Positions 50,908 through 61,016 of a DNA stretch of 64,000 bases are shown piece by piece. The translations under genes and the position numbers were made by a program. The notes under the pieces are model-generated. The model ran no database searches. It saw nothing but the letters and a program-made list of their open reading frames with translations, and had not been told where the DNA came from. Each line of letters starts with the position of its first letter. Positions within the stretch are counted from its first letter, which is position 1. This DNA is from Pseudomonas sp. 7P_10.2_Bac1 (GTDB taxonomy: Bacteria > Pseudomonadota > Gammaproteobacteria > Pseudomonadales > Pseudomonadaceae), in the NCBI RefSeq assembly GCF_025465935.1, contig NZ_JANLNV010000059.1, forward strand, positions 299,432 through 363,431, written 5' to 3'.

Positions 50908-53502
50908 TTAAGCAAACTCACACACGACATGGGCCCGAGCATCGAGGGTGACGTGCACACGCTTGAGGGTCTGCGCCTGGGCCATGGCGTCCAGCAGGCG
51001 GTCGGCGATCAGGGGCAGTACGTGGGTGTCGAGCAAGTAGTCGATCAGGCGCGCACCGCTGTCGCTTTGGGTACAGCGCTCGGCCAGGTGATCGACCAGT
51101 CGCTGGCAGTAGCTGAGCGCCAGTTGACGTCGCTGCAGGCGCTCACCCAGGCGCTTGAGTTTTATTTCGATCAATTCCCGCAATACCGGGCCGCTGACCG
51201 GGTAGTACGGCACCACCCGCATCCGCGCCAGCAAGGCGGGTTTGAAATGGTTGCTCAGCAACGGGCGGATACTCTGTTCGAGGTCTTCGGCACTCGGCCG
51301 CGCGCCGTTGGCACACAGTGCATTGATACGTTCGCTGGCCAGGTTGGAGGTCATCAGGATCAAGGTGTTGCGAAAGTCGATCTCGCGCCCTTCGCCATCG
51401 TTGGCCACGCCCTTGTCGAAGATTTGATAGAACACATTGAGCACATCGGGATCGGCCTTTTCGACTTCATCCAGCAGCACCACGGAGTACGGCTTTTGCC
51501 GTACGGCTTCGGTCAACATGCCGCCTTCGCCATAGCCGACGTAGCCAGGAGGCGCACCGATCAAGCGCGAGACGGTGTGCTTTTCCTGGAATTCAGACAT
51601 GTTGATGGTGGTGACAAAGCGTTCGCCACCATACAGCAGGTCGGCCAGGGCCAGCGCCGTTTCGGTCTTGCCGACCCCGCTCGGGCCTACTAGCAGAAAT
51701 ACCCCCACAGGGGCGTCTGGCTTGTTCAAACCTGCGGCCGTGGCGCGCATGGAGCGATCCAGCGCATGGACAGCTTGCTCCTGGCCGCGAATGCGGGCGC
51801 TCAAGTCAGCGCCAAAGCTGCTGACCTTGGCGCTGTGTTCGCGCGCCAATTGCGACACGGGCACTCCCGTCCAGGCGCTGATCACTTCAGCCACCAGTCG
51901 CGGGCACACTTCAAAGCTGACCAGTCGCTCCAGGCCGTGGGCCTCGCTCAGTGCGCTATGGGTCTGCTCTAGGTCGGCCTCCAGTGCGGTCACGTCTTGG
52001 CTGTCGTCCGCGCTGGCCGCGTCGCTATCACGCGCCTCGGCCAGTTGTTGACGAAGCGCCAGCAAGCGCTCGGCCAACGTGCGTTGTTGGACCCAGCGGG
52101 CTTCAAGGCCAAGCTGCTCGCTTTGGACCTGAGCCAAACGCTCTTCCAGCGCTAGCAAATCGGCCTGATCAATCAGCAACCCGGCTTGAGCATCACGGCG
52201 CATGGCCTGACGTTGACGCCCGCCTTCGGCCAGCTCACCGCGCAGTTGCTCAAGCTTTTGCGGCGCACTAGCCAAGCTGATACGTACTCGTGCGCACGCG
52301 GTATCGAGCACATCCACGGCCTTGTCGGGTAGCTGACGCCCGGCCAAGTAACGGGCGGACAATTGCGCCGCAGCGACCACCGCGTCGTCTCGCAGATAAA
52401 TACCGTGGCTTTTTTCATAGACCTGCGCCAGCCCGCGCAAAATGGTCACAGCCTCGCTGACTGTTGGCTCATGCAACTGCACCGGTTGAAAACGCCGAGC
52501 CAGCGCCGGGTCTTTTTCAAAGTATTTTTTGTACTCACCCCAGGTCGTGGCGGCAATGGTGCGCAACTCGCCCCGGGCCAATGCAGGCTTGAGTAGGTTA
52601 GCCGCGTCCGAACCACCGGCATTACCGCCAGCGCCGATCAATGTGTGGGCTTCATCGATAAACAGAATGATCGGCTTGGGCGAGGCTTTGACTTCGTCGA
52701 TGACGCCTTTGAGCCGGCGTTCAAACTCACCCTTGACGCTGGCACCGGCTTGCAACAGGCCCATGTCCAGCGAGAGCAACTCAACCCCGAGCAGTACGGG
52801 CGGAACTTCACCGGCGGCGATTCGCGAGGCCAGCCCTTCAACGATGGCGGTTTTACCGACACCGGCCTCGCCCACCACAATTGGATTGTTTTTGCGCCGA
52901 CGAGCCAGGATGTCGATCATCTGGCGGATCGCTTCATCACGGCACAGCACCGGGTCGAGTTTCCCATCCCGTGCCTGCTCTGTCAGGTTGTGGGTAAAGC
53001 GCGGCAAGAGCGCCTCGCCCGAGGTGGGCGCCTGAGCGTTGGCGACGGGCGCTTGTTGCGCCAGGGCAAAGCCTTTGAGGCGTTCGATATCGAGCGGGGC
53101 CAGCAAGGTTTGATAACGGCTCCCGGCATAGCGCAGCGGGTTGCGCAACAGGGCGAGAATCAAGGCTGCCTGATCAATCTGGCTTTGCCCCAACTCAAGG
53201 CTGGCCACCAGTAATGCGTCCTGCAGCCATTGCACCAGCTCAGGCGCAAACACCGGGTTGCGCGACGCACTGCTTTCGCTGCGCGGCTGCAAGGCAGCAC
53301 TCAACTGGCCGGCATCGATCTGTGCGTCTAGCAGCGCCCGCGCCAGCAAGCCGTCAGGCCGCTCCAGCAATTGCAACAACAGGTCTTCAACCAGTACCTG
53401 GCTCGCGCCCCGGGCGACGCAGCGCTCCGCACTGCCCTCAAGGTCGCGGCGGGAGTCGGCATCGAGTGCCTGTATCAGTTGTTGCAGGTCTACATTGATC
53501 AT
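50908..53502 (-). CDS. clpV: T6SS sheath-disassembly ATPase ClpV (TssH)
   Basis: An 864-residue ClpB-type AAA+ ATPase with an N-terminal domain and two nucleotide-binding domains: Walker A GEAGVGKTA and GPSGVGKTETA, Walker B LFIDEAHT and VLLDEVEKAD. A coiled-coil middle domain lies between them. It recycles contracted TssB/TssC sheath. The ATG at 53502 with AAGGA upstream is preferred over an in-frame TTG at 53508. Confidence 0.95.
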   Translation of the reverse strand: MINVDLQQLIQALDADSRRDLEGSAERCVARGASQVLVEDLLLQLLERPDGLLARALLDAQIDAGQLSAALQPRSESSASRNPVFAPELVQWLQDALLVASLELGQSQIDQAALILALLRNPLRYAGSRYQTLLAPLDIERLKGFALAQQAPVANAQAPTSGEALLPRFTHNLTEQARDGKLDPVLCRDEAIRQMIDILARRRKNNPIVVGEAGVGKTAIVEGLASRIAAGEVPPVLLGVELLSLDMGLLQAGASVKGEFERRLKGVIDEVKASPKPIILFIDEAHTLIGAGGNAGGSDAANLLKPALARGELRTIAATTWGEYKKYFEKDPALARRFQPVQLHEPTVSEAVTILRGLAQVYEKSHGIYLRDDAVVAAAQLSARYLAGRQLPDKAVDVLDTACARVRISLASAPQKLEQLRGELAEGGRQRQAMRRDAQAGLLIDQADLLALEERLAQVQSEQLGLEARWVQQRTLAERLLALRQQLAEARDSDAASADDSQDVTALEADLEQTHSALSEAHGLERLVSFEVCPRLVAEVISAWTGVPVSQLAREHSAKVSSFGADLSARIRGQEQAVHALDRSMRATAAGLNKPDAPVGVFLLVGPSGVGKTETALALADLLYGGERFVTTINMSEFQEKHTVSRLIGAPPGYVGYGEGGMLTEAVRQKPYSVVLLDEVEKADPDVLNVFYQIFDKGVANDGEGREIDFRNTLILMTSNLASERINALCANGARPSAEDLEQSIRPLLSNHFKPALLARMRVVPYYPVSGPVLRELIEIKLKRLGERLQRRQLALSYCQRLVDHLAERCTQSDSGARLIDYLLDTHVLPLIADRLLDAMAQAQTLKRVHVTLDARAHVVCEFA

Positions 53503-53514
53503 GGCCAAAATTCC

Positions 53515-54519
53515 TTAATGGGCTTTTCCGAGAGTGACTACGCCGTCTGCTTTTTCGCGGCCCAGCCAGCTGGTCCAGCCGAGTCGGCAAGCGTTGTGTT
53601 CAGCAATGCGTAGCTCGCGCACTTCTTCGTGGCGCAGCACCAGTCGAATGTCGTAATCCAGCGGATCACGCAGGGTGAATCGCACCAACGCGCAAAGCGG
53701 TTGATACCCCGCGCCGATGGGCAGAAGTTCATGGAAACGCTCCCAGCTCAGTTGCCGTATGTGGATACGAAACTTGCCGCTGCAGTCGCGCACGCGCTCG
53801 CCCAGCACCAGGTTTTCACTCAACTGGTGGTTGGCACGCCCCAGGCAGTTGCGCTGTTCTTGCAGAATCTCGACTCGGCGCTCGATGCACTGCTCAATCG
53901 TCAGTTCGGCGTGTTTGAAGTAGTAACGCAGCACCGATTCGATCAGGGCCGCCGAATGCGCACGCAAGCTCAGCAGCCCGAGGTAGGGGAGCAAGCGCTT
54001 CCAGTTCAGTTCTTTAGCGTCGCGAATGGTGCGGCCACCCAAGCCGATCAGGGCAAACAGGTGGCTGGAAAACGGGTCATTGGCTCCACTGCTGAACCGG
54101 GTGCGATAGCGGTACTTGCGCCAGATAGGCAGCAGCAGCCGCTGCAACCGGTGGTTGAACAGGTCCAGAAATTGCCGCGTGGTGTTGCAGTCGTCGCCAT
54201 CGCCCAGCGCTTGCTCCCCGTAGAAGGCCGGCAACGGAGAAGCCGAGCCCATCAGCCCCATGAGGTTGAAGCGCAGGCGCGCACGGGTTTGTCCGTGCTC
54301 GACAAAGTACTCCACCGCGTCAACGTCGCAGCCCGGAAAGCCGAGGCTCGGGTTCACCACAAACTCCAGCCGGTCGTAGAGTTCGTCTTCGCAGAGTTCC
54401 GTATTGCCCTCACGCAGGTGGTCAATGACCAGCAGCACGGCCTGAAACAGTGAGTACTCACGGATGCTTCGGGCCAATGGGCTTAAAGCAGGGGCTGCAG
54501 CCCCATGCGGGGTGTCCAT
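53515..54519 (-). CDS. tssG: T6SS baseplate protein TssG
   Basis: A 334-residue baseplate wedge subunit. Landmarks are SIREYSLFQAVLLVIDHL, VNPSLGFPGCDVDAVEYF and the FNLMGLMGSASPLPAFYGE stretch characteristic of the family. It pairs with TssF, whose gene it overlaps by 37 bp. Confidence 0.94.
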   Translation of the reverse strand: MDTPHGAAAPALSPLARSIREYSLFQAVLLVIDHLREGNTELCEDELYDRLEFVVNPSLGFPGCDVDAVEYFVEHGQTRARLRFNLMGLMGSASPLPAFYGEQALGDGDDCNTTRQFLDLFNHRLQRLLLPIWRKYRYRTRFSSGANDPFSSHLFALIGLGGRTIRDAKELNWKRLLPYLGLLSLRAHSAALIESVLRYYFKHAELTIEQCIERRVEILQEQRNCLGRANHQLSENLVLGERVRDCSGKFRIHIRQLSWERFHELLPIGAGYQPLCALVRFTLRDPLDYDIRLVLRHEEVRELRIAEHNACRLGWTSWLGREKADGVVTLGKAH

Positions 54520-56264
54520 TGGTAAGTCTCTCCCTGTGTGCTGTGGACCCGCAGTTCGTGGTACGAATTGAGGCTGGCGTAAAGCGCAAAAAACTCGTTG
54601 AGCACCGAGGCAAAAACGAACAGGTCGCCCTCCCCGATATAGCCCTTGGGGTCAACGCTCAGTTCGGTACGCAGACCACGCAGCGGTAGGCCGCGATGCA
54701 GGCGGTCAACGTGTTCATGGCGAATGGATTTGAGGCCGTTCAGCAGGTTCTTGCTGACCCGTTCGGCGTGTTCGTCGTAGTAGCGGGGCAAGTCGTAGGT
54801 TTCGAGAATCACCTTCAGCGCATCGACGTTGGCCAGGGACAGATAGTTGAGCGACATGTTGCTGATCAGCTTCCAGAGGAAGTCGCTGTTGAGCGGCGGT
54901 GCGTAGCTGGGCGTTACCGGCCCGATGTTGCGAAACACCAGGAACTCGGGCGTCCCTTCGCTGGGCAGGCAAATATCGCCCTGACCAAGGCGCCGTGGCA
55001 GGTTCTGGTTGGTGCAGGTCAATTCAATCGAGAGGGTTTCGCCGGCCTCGGGCTGGCGAGCGCCGAAACTGAGGTAGGTATCAAGCCCTTCATGGAGCAA
55101 AGCCGTGCGCTGACGGACGCTGTAATGTTTCTGTTCGGCGGCCACATCAAAACTGGGGTCGTGTTCGAATGACTCGAACGGCACGTAACGCTGGGACCCG
55201 GTCCCGTCAACGCGCCAGCCAGACACGTTGTCGACCGAGAACACGGCGCAGTGTTCAAGGTCGAGCCTTGAGGGCATCAGCAGGTACTCATCCTGCTTGC
55301 CATCCAGGCGTACGGGCATTGCATCGTGCTGGAACAGGTTCACCACGGGCGTGCAATAGAGCTTCACGTTATCCAGCGTCGGTCGCAGGCGCTGGGTGCC
55401 GCTTTGACGGATATCGAAGCGCAACTCCAGGCCACGAACCTGCTTGAGGGTGTCTTGCGCCAGCGTGGCAAGCCGTTCCAGGCCACTGAGATCAACGAAC
55501 AGAAACTTGTCCTGAAAGGCGAAATATTCCTGTAAGTAGCGGTACCCGCGAAAGGTGTTCAGCGGGTACGGGATCAGCGCTTCTTCTTCGGCAAACCCCA
55601 CCGGCTGGACATGCTCGGGGGCCAGGTTGAATGCCAGGCTTTCACTGGCCTCCAGGGCGGTACCATTGGCATCCAGCGGCACCACGGTGATGCTGTTTAG
55701 ATGCCGCAGCAGGCCCAGGTAGAGCATTTGACTGATGTAGCGCTCGCCTGACAGGTGCAAGCGCAAGCGGCTTAGCGCAAGCTCGCCAAGATGGCCGTCG
55801 CAGGTCATGTCCAGGCGCAGGCTCAGCAGCGAGCCTTCACCGTTGACCGAGTGTTTCAGGTCGACCAGGGCCAGTGGCAGCACGTCGGTGGGGTAGCAGG
55901 TTCTGAACTGGCAACTCACCCCGTCAAGCGGCTTGCTGGCAACGCGGGTTTCACGTTCGACCCGCTGCGCTGGGCCTGGACGATCCAGGGGGTCGAACTG
56001 CAACATGCTGAACGCCGGGAGGGGCCGCATGTAATTGGGCCACAACAGGTGCATCAACGAATGGCTCAGTTCGGGAAGTTCATCGTCCAGTTTTTGTCGC
56101 AGGCGCCCGGTTAAAAAGGCAAACCCTTCGAGCAACCGCTCGACATCCGGATCGCGACCAGCCTGGCCCAAAAACGGCGCCAACGCAGGACTACGCTCAG
56201 CGAAGCGGCTGCCCAACTGGCGCAATGCAGTGAGTTCGCTTTGGTAGTAATGGTTAAAGGACAC
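54483..56264 (-). CDS. tssF: T6SS baseplate protein TssF
   Basis: A 593-residue baseplate wedge protein. The opening YYQSELTALRQLGSRFAERSP and RDPDVERLLEGFAFLTGRLRQKLDDELPE are typical, as is the C-terminal GDLFVFASVLNEFFALYASLNSYHEL. Standard length. A 73-bp gap separates it from tssE and shows no feature I can name. Confidence 0.95.
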   Translation of the reverse strand: MSFNHYYQSELTALRQLGSRFAERSPALAPFLGQAGRDPDVERLLEGFAFLTGRLRQKLDDELPELSHSLMHLLWPNYMRPLPAFSMLQFDPLDRPGPAQRVERETRVASKPLDGVSCQFRTCYPTDVLPLALVDLKHSVNGEGSLLSLRLDMTCDGHLGELALSRLRLHLSGERYISQMLYLGLLRHLNSITVVPLDANGTALEASESLAFNLAPEHVQPVGFAEEEALIPYPLNTFRGYRYLQEYFAFQDKFLFVDLSGLERLATLAQDTLKQVRGLELRFDIRQSGTQRLRPTLDNVKLYCTPVVNLFQHDAMPVRLDGKQDEYLLMPSRLDLEHCAVFSVDNVSGWRVDGTGSQRYVPFESFEHDPSFDVAAEQKHYSVRQRTALLHEGLDTYLSFGARQPEAGETLSIELTCTNQNLPRRLGQGDICLPSEGTPEFLVFRNIGPVTPSYAPPLNSDFLWKLISNMSLNYLSLANVDALKVILETYDLPRYYDEHAERVSKNLLNGLKSIRHEHVDRLHRGLPLRGLRTELSVDPKGYIGEGDLFVFASVLNEFFALYASLNSYHELRVHSTQGETYQWTPRMGLQPLL

Positions 56265-56337
56265 GACGCTACCTGTTAGTTGTCGACGGCACGAAATAGG
56301 GGAAATACAAGGGATTGAACGTCACGATCGGACGACC

Positions 56338-56748
56338 TTAAGTCGTCACCTTGACCTGGCCACTGCCATCAAGGTGTGCAGTGAAACTGACCTGTCGCCG
56401 GGCCCCCTCCACCACCAGCCAGCCGTCGAGGCTGAACGCGAGCCGAAGCGGATCGCCGTGTCGGGGCAAAGCGCTCACCCGGACCTGGCTCAGACGCGGT
56501 TCATACCGTTCAATAAATACTTCGATGGCCACGCGCGCCTGTGAAAGCGCGTCATGCAGGCTCAATCGCATGTCGTTCAAATCGGGGAGCCCGTAGTCGG
56601 GCAGCGTTTGCACGCTGCCCGCCCGAGTACTGAGCATTTTTGCCAAATGGGCGGCCACGGACGCCTGTGCGCTGGCAAGCGGACTCAAGCCACGGCGTTT
56701 ATCCACGTCGCCGGCCAAGCGTTCGAAAAGGCTGCCATATGCGCTCAT
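56338..56748 (-). CDS. tssE: T6SS baseplate protein TssE, gp25-like
   Basis: A 136-residue protein related to T4 gp25. It has LFERLAGD near the start, VQTLPDYGLPDLND, the conserved IERYEPRLSQVRV segment and a C-terminal strand pair. It nucleates sheath assembly at the baseplate. It lies 12 bp after tssC. Confidence 0.92.
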   Translation of the reverse strand: MSAYGSLFERLAGDVDKRRGLSPLASAQASVAAHLAKMLSTRAGSVQTLPDYGLPDLNDMRLSLHDALSQARVAIEVFIERYEPRLSQVRVSALPRHGDPLRLAFSLDGWLVVEGARRQVSFTAHLDGSGQVKVTT

Positions 56749-56760
56749 GCCCAGCTCCCG

Positions 56761-58236
56761 TTACTCTTTGTCCAGCTTGCCGACCAGCGATAGCGTGAAG
56801 TCCGCCCCCATGTACTTGAAGTGCGGGCGTACGTTCAGGTTGACGCGGTACCAGCCTGGCTCGCCTTCAACGTCGCTCACGGTGATGTGGGCGGCACGCA
56901 AGGGGCAACGGCCACGAACTTCGGACGTGGGGTTTTCCTGGTCGGCAACGTACTGACGGACCCACTTGTTGAGTTCAAGCTCCAGGTCGGTACGCTCTTT
57001 CCACGAACCCAACTGCTCGCGCTGCAGCACCTTCAAGTAATGCGCCAGACGGTTGACGATCATCATGTAGGGCAATTGCGTGCCGAGCTTGTAGTTCAGC
57101 TCGGCGTTCTTGCCTTCTGCGCTGATGCCGAAGAATTTGGGCTTCTGGACCGAGCTGGCCGAGAAGAAGGCCGCGTTGTCACTGCCTTTGCGCATAGTCA
57201 GGGAGATGAAGCCCTCCTCGGCCAACTCGTATTCGCGACGGTCGGACACCAGGACTTCGGTCGGGATCTTGGTTTCGATTTCGCCCATGCTTTCAAAATG
57301 GTGCAGGGGCAGGTCTTCAACCGCGCCGCCGCTTTGCGGGCCGATGATGTTCGGGCACCAGCGGAATTTGGCGAAACTGTCGGTCAGCCTGGAGGCGAAG
57401 GTGTAAGCCGTGTTGCCCCACAGGTAATGCTCGTGGCTGTTGGCAACGGTTTCCTTGTAGACGAAGGACTTGATCGGGTTTTCTTCGGGATCGTACGGGT
57501 TGCGCAACAGGAAGCGCGGCACGGTCAACGCCATGTAGCGGGCATCTTCGGACTCGCGAAAGCTCTGCCATTTGGCAAATTGCGGGCCCGAGAAGTGGTC
57601 TTTCAGGTCTTTGAGGTTTGGCATGCCGGTGAAGCTTTCGAGGCCGAAAAACTTCGGCCCGGCCGCAGCAATAAACGGGGCATGGGACATGCACGATACG
57701 CTGGAAACGTACTGCATCAGTTTGACGTCAGGCGAGCTTGGGGTCATGAAGTAGTTGGCGATGATTGCGCCCACTGGCTCACCACCAAACTGCCCGTACT
57801 CTGCGGTGTACACATGTTTGTAGAGGCCGGATTGCATCACCTCGGGCGAATCTTCGAAGTCATCCAGCAGGTCTTCTTTTGAGACGTTGAGGATTTCGAT
57901 CTTGATGTTTTCACGAAAGTTGGTGCGATCGACCAGCAACTGCAGGCCACGCCACGCAGCCTCCAGCGACTGGAAAGAGGGGTGGTGAAGAATTTCGTCC
58001 ATCTGGTTGCTGAGCTTTGTGTCTATCTCGGCAATCATGCGATCAACCAGGGCCTTTTTGACCGGTTGCCCCTGGTTTTGCGGCTTCAACAGCTCTTCGA
58101 TGAATGCCGCCACGCCACGCTTGGCAATGCCATAGGCATCGTCTTCGGGCGTCAGTCGGGTTTGCGCGATGATGTCGTCAAGGACGCTATACGAAGTGCT
58201 TTTATCGTCTTTCTGGTGTGCGGCGCTGGTGCTCAT
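56761..58236 (-). CDS. tssC: T6SS sheath large subunit TssC (VipB)
   Basis: A 491-residue sheath protein. The family core is present: HPSFQSLEAAWRGLQLLVDR, PVGAIIANYFMTP and RFLLRNPYDPEENPIKSF. The C-terminal SDVEGEPGWYRVNLNVRPHF segment is also typical. The ATG at 58236 has an AAGGAAG site; the longer frame to 58290 would overlap tssB. It forms the contractile sheath with TssB. Confidence 0.96.
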   Translation of the reverse strand: MSTSAAHQKDDKSTSYSVLDDIIAQTRLTPEDDAYGIAKRGVAAFIEELLKPQNQGQPVKKALVDRMIAEIDTKLSNQMDEILHHPSFQSLEAAWRGLQLLVDRTNFRENIKIEILNVSKEDLLDDFEDSPEVMQSGLYKHVYTAEYGQFGGEPVGAIIANYFMTPSSPDVKLMQYVSSVSCMSHAPFIAAAGPKFFGLESFTGMPNLKDLKDHFSGPQFAKWQSFRESEDARYMALTVPRFLLRNPYDPEENPIKSFVYKETVANSHEHYLWGNTAYTFASRLTDSFAKFRWCPNIIGPQSGGAVEDLPLHHFESMGEIETKIPTEVLVSDRREYELAEEGFISLTMRKGSDNAAFFSASSVQKPKFFGISAEGKNAELNYKLGTQLPYMMIVNRLAHYLKVLQREQLGSWKERTDLELELNKWVRQYVADQENPTSEVRGRCPLRAAHITVSDVEGEPGWYRVNLNVRPHFKYMGADFTLSLVGKLDKE

Positions 58237-58264
58237 TGTGTGTCTTCCTTTGCTGATAGAGGGC

Positions 58265-58771
58265 TCAAACGTCCGCTGCCGGAGCGACAAGCAGATCCAG
58301 TTCGCTCAGTACCCGAGCGCGTGAGACGTCGTCGGCCAGTACGCCTTCAATCGCCTTGCGAAAGCTCGGCGCGTTGCCCAGCGGGCCTTTAAGTGCAACC
58401 AGGGCATCACGCAGCTCCATCAGTTTTTTCAGTTCAGGGATTTGCTCAACCAGGCTCGCCGGGTTGAAGTCCTTCATCGCATTGACACGCAGCCCGATCG
58501 CCAACTCATCGGTGCTGTCTTCACCCTGCAAGCGATTGGGCACACTCAAGGCCAGCTCCAGCCCTTGCTTGGAAAGCACTTCATCGAAGGTCATTTTGTC
58601 GATGGCGATAGGCTTGCGGTCTTCAAGCTTTCGCCCATCAAAACGGTGGATATAGTCACCCACCACCAACAGCTTCAAAGGCAGTTCAATCTCTTCTTGA
58701 GCCCCGCCAGTAGCGGGTTTGAACGTAATGTTGATACGTTCCTTGGGGGCTACCGAACTTTCTTTGGCCAT
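58265..58771 (-). CDS. tssB: T6SS sheath small subunit TssB (VipA)
   Basis: A 168-residue sheath subunit. ERINITFKPATGG and LPLKLLVVGDYIH with the FDEVLSKQGLELALSVPN segment are diagnostic. It intertwines with TssC; the C-terminal helix normally contacted by ClpV is retained in TssC of this pair. It lies 28 bp upstream of the tssC ATG. Confidence 0.95.
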   Translation of the reverse strand: MAKESSVAPKERINITFKPATGGAQEEIELPLKLLVVGDYIHRFDGRKLEDRKPIAIDKMTFDEVLSKQGLELALSVPNRLQGEDSTDELAIGLRVNAMKDFNPASLVEQIPELKKLMELRDALVALKGPLGNAPSFRKAIEGVLADDVSRARVLSELDLLVAPAADV

Positions 58772-58806
58772 GACGTTTTTTCCTTGCGTGTGTGTGGCCC
58801 TGAGGC

Positions 58807-60360
58807 CTATTCGAGTACCACTTCAAGATCGAGGTGGCACAACCTGCGATACATCTCATCCTTGCGTTCTCGCACTTCGTGGTTCTGCGGCAGGAGCTCG
58901 CAGCAGCGATGTAAAAGACGCAACACTTCAAGCACCAGGTCCGGCTCCCAGGTCTGTAAACCGGAGCGATGGAGGCGCTCGTCGAGCATTTCGAGCTGGG
59001 TTTTGGCGAGCTCGTATTTCTTGGCGTGAAAACACAACCGGGCGAGAGTCAATTGCCAGAAAAACCGCACCCGCTCGCCCTGGGCACTGCCCGCCTCACG
59101 TTTGAGCAACTGCACGGCAGGCTTGAAACCGCTGATGCAAAGCAGCTCTTGCGCGTGCTCCAGGGCAAGCTCCCAGGCTGGCAGGTCGGTGACGGGCAAC
59201 GGTGCGTCTGGCTCGCTAGGGCTCAGGTGAGGCAGCACGTGGGCGTCGATCCAGGTGCGGGTTTGCGGATCAGCAAAGGCAGTGCCGTCACTGAAACGCA
59301 ATTCGGCCAGGCCCGGCAGCCGTTGCAGCAGCAGGGCCAACTGCAGTTCGACTTCGCGCATGGCCTGCTCGGCTTTAAGGGCGCTCAGGCACTCCCAGAC
59401 CATGCGCTGGCCGTCGAACCAGAACGGCGCTTTGGCAAAGCTGGCTTCAAGCTCCACCAGCAAGTCGGCAAACTGGCCTTGGGTGAAGCGGCTTTGGTAG
59501 TTTTTTAGTGTGTCTGCCGGTAAGGCGCGCAGTGGCGTGATCTGCTCGGCATTGCGCTCGGGTATGAAGTCCACCGATAGCCAGGTCAGAACCCGGTTCA
59601 GACGAAGTGCCCGCAGGTCAGTGGCTTTCTGTTTGAGCCACCATCCGCACAAGGCCCGGGCGCCGTCCTGCTGCTGTCGAAATGCCTTGTGGGCATCTTT
59701 TTCATTGTCGATAAGCGCATTGGGTTCTATCAACTGCGCCGCGGCCTGCTTGACCTGAGCCACCGCCGTCGCAATGACGCCCTTCTCGGGCTGGCTGTCG
59801 ACTGCACGCTGAACCATTCGTGTCAGACGACGGCAAATCGGCAGCAATAAAGGCACGTCATCGCCCAGATGCACGGCCAACGTGCGTTCCAGCTCCAGCA
59901 ACAGATCGACCATGTGCTGAAACAGCGGCAGTTGCTCCTTGATCGGGACGTTTTCGCTCAGGGCTCGATCAAGGCGCCCCACCAGCCAACCGATCGCCGC
60001 GGCACGGGTGCGTAACTTCAGGGGGTGGATGTGTTCCCAATGCTCGGTACACAGGTGATGCAATAAGCCCAGGCCCGCCAGCAATCCCGGGAACGATTCA
60101 CGCTGATACAGCGCCCAGGTCAGCCAGACGCCCGCACGCAGGTCCTTGGACTGCTCTCGCAGCAGTGCTTCGCTTTGCTCATGCACCACATACCAGTCGA
60201 TCTGGTTGTTTTCGGACATCGACTGCGCCTTGCCCATCTCGCGCTCAAGGTCTTCGAACTGGTGTGAGAAGCGCACGTCATCGCCGGCAAAGTTGTCCTT
60301 GAAGACGGGTGTTTTGGCGAGAACAAGCAGGCGGGCGAACAACTGGCTGGAATAGGTCAT
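58807..60360 (-). CDS. tssA: T6SS assembly protein TssA (ImpA/VasJ type)
   Basis: A 517-residue TssA. The N-terminal ImpA domain shows AGVWLTWALYQRESFPGLLAGL and the TEHWEHIHPLKLRTRAAAI motif; the C-terminal half is of the VasJ type (LARLCFHAKKYELAKTQLEML). TssA primes and caps sheath polymerisation. It is the first gene of the T6SS operon. I place the start at 60360 (MTYSSQLFARLL); the ribosome site is weak and the frame is open to 60444. Confidence 0.9.
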   Translation of the reverse strand: MTYSSQLFARLLVLAKTPVFKDNFAGDDVRFSHQFEDLEREMGKAQSMSENNQIDWYVVHEQSEALLREQSKDLRAGVWLTWALYQRESFPGLLAGLGLLHHLCTEHWEHIHPLKLRTRAAAIGWLVGRLDRALSENVPIKEQLPLFQHMVDLLLELERTLAVHLGDDVPLLLPICRRLTRMVQRAVDSQPEKGVIATAVAQVKQAAAQLIEPNALIDNEKDAHKAFRQQQDGARALCGWWLKQKATDLRALRLNRVLTWLSVDFIPERNAEQITPLRALPADTLKNYQSRFTQGQFADLLVELEASFAKAPFWFDGQRMVWECLSALKAEQAMREVELQLALLLQRLPGLAELRFSDGTAFADPQTRTWIDAHVLPHLSPSEPDAPLPVTDLPAWELALEHAQELLCISGFKPAVQLLKREAGSAQGERVRFFWQLTLARLCFHAKKYELAKTQLEMLDERLHRSGLQTWEPDLVLEVLRLLHRCCELLPQNHEVRERKDEMYRRLCHLDLEVVLE

Positions 60361-60773
60361 TACAACGCGCAACCTACTGGAGCCGGCAGAGTAAACGTCG
60401 TATGCGGAGGTAAGGAGAAGATCACTGCGAACTACCGAATCCATTCAAGTGGCGAGACCTTATGTGAATGGATAAGGGAAAACTGTCAGATATTTCCTCA
60501 ATAACGTATGAAATGTCCTCTATTCAAAAGAGCTAGAGAAAACACGAGGTTCACATGTCGCAAAAACCTGATGTGACCTAAGGCTTGGCCTACGTCAATT
60601 GTGTGTGCCGACCCACAGAGATGAAATTCAATACGCCTCAAGACGTACAGACAAATAATCAGGCATTAATCAGAATCGCCCTGTTTGGCACTACTTGAAC
60701 TGCCACCTGATTTGCCCCAAAACCTGCTGTCTGCTAGTGTCAGCCGGTTTTAACGCCTACCGAGAATGCCGCC
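60361..60773. promoter_or_regulatory. divergent control region between tssA and xseB
   Basis: A 413-bp non-coding gap. On the plus strand a plausible sigma-70 promoter for xseB is TTGCCC (60712-60717), a 17-bp spacer and TAGTGT (60735-60740). The T6SS promoter must lie here on the minus strand, but I found neither a -24/-12 element nor a clear Fur-box palindrome. Confidence 0.45.
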
Positions 60774-61016
60774 ATGGCCCGCAAAAAAGCTTCCCTGGAT
60801 TTCGAACAGTCCCTCGCCGACCTGCAAACATTGGTCGAGCGTCTGGAAAACGGCGAACTGTCACTTGAAGACTCATTGACCGCCTTTGAACAAGGCATTC
60901 GTCTGACCCGTGATTGCCAGGGAGCACTGGCTCAAGCGGAACAGAAAGTCCAAATTTTGCTTGAGCGTGATGGTGAGCTCGCGCCAGAGCCTTTTGATGC
61001 GGAACAGCCAGAATGA
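60774..61016 (+). CDS. xseB: exodeoxyribonuclease VII small subunit
   Basis: An 80-residue helical protein with the family signature [20 protein letters not shown] followed by [17 protein letters not shown]. Several copies bind one XseA chain to form the single-strand-specific exonuclease. The gene order xseB-ispA-dxs is common in gamma-proteobacteria. It overlaps ispA by 4 bp (ATGA). Confidence 0.96.
   Translation: MARKKASLDFEQSLADLQTLVERLENGELSLEDSLTAFEQGIRLTRDCQGALAQAEQKVQILLERDGELAPEPFDAEQPE

Noticed and set aside
60684..60705. TTGGCAC-containing sequence before xseB as a sigma-54 promoter
   Set aside because: After TGGCAC the -12 position reads AAC instead of TTGC at the required N5 spacing, and it points toward housekeeping xseB.
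60361..60773. Sigma-54 or Fur site for tssA
   Set aside because: No GG-N10-GC element on the minus strand and no convincing 19-bp Fur palindrome could be found.
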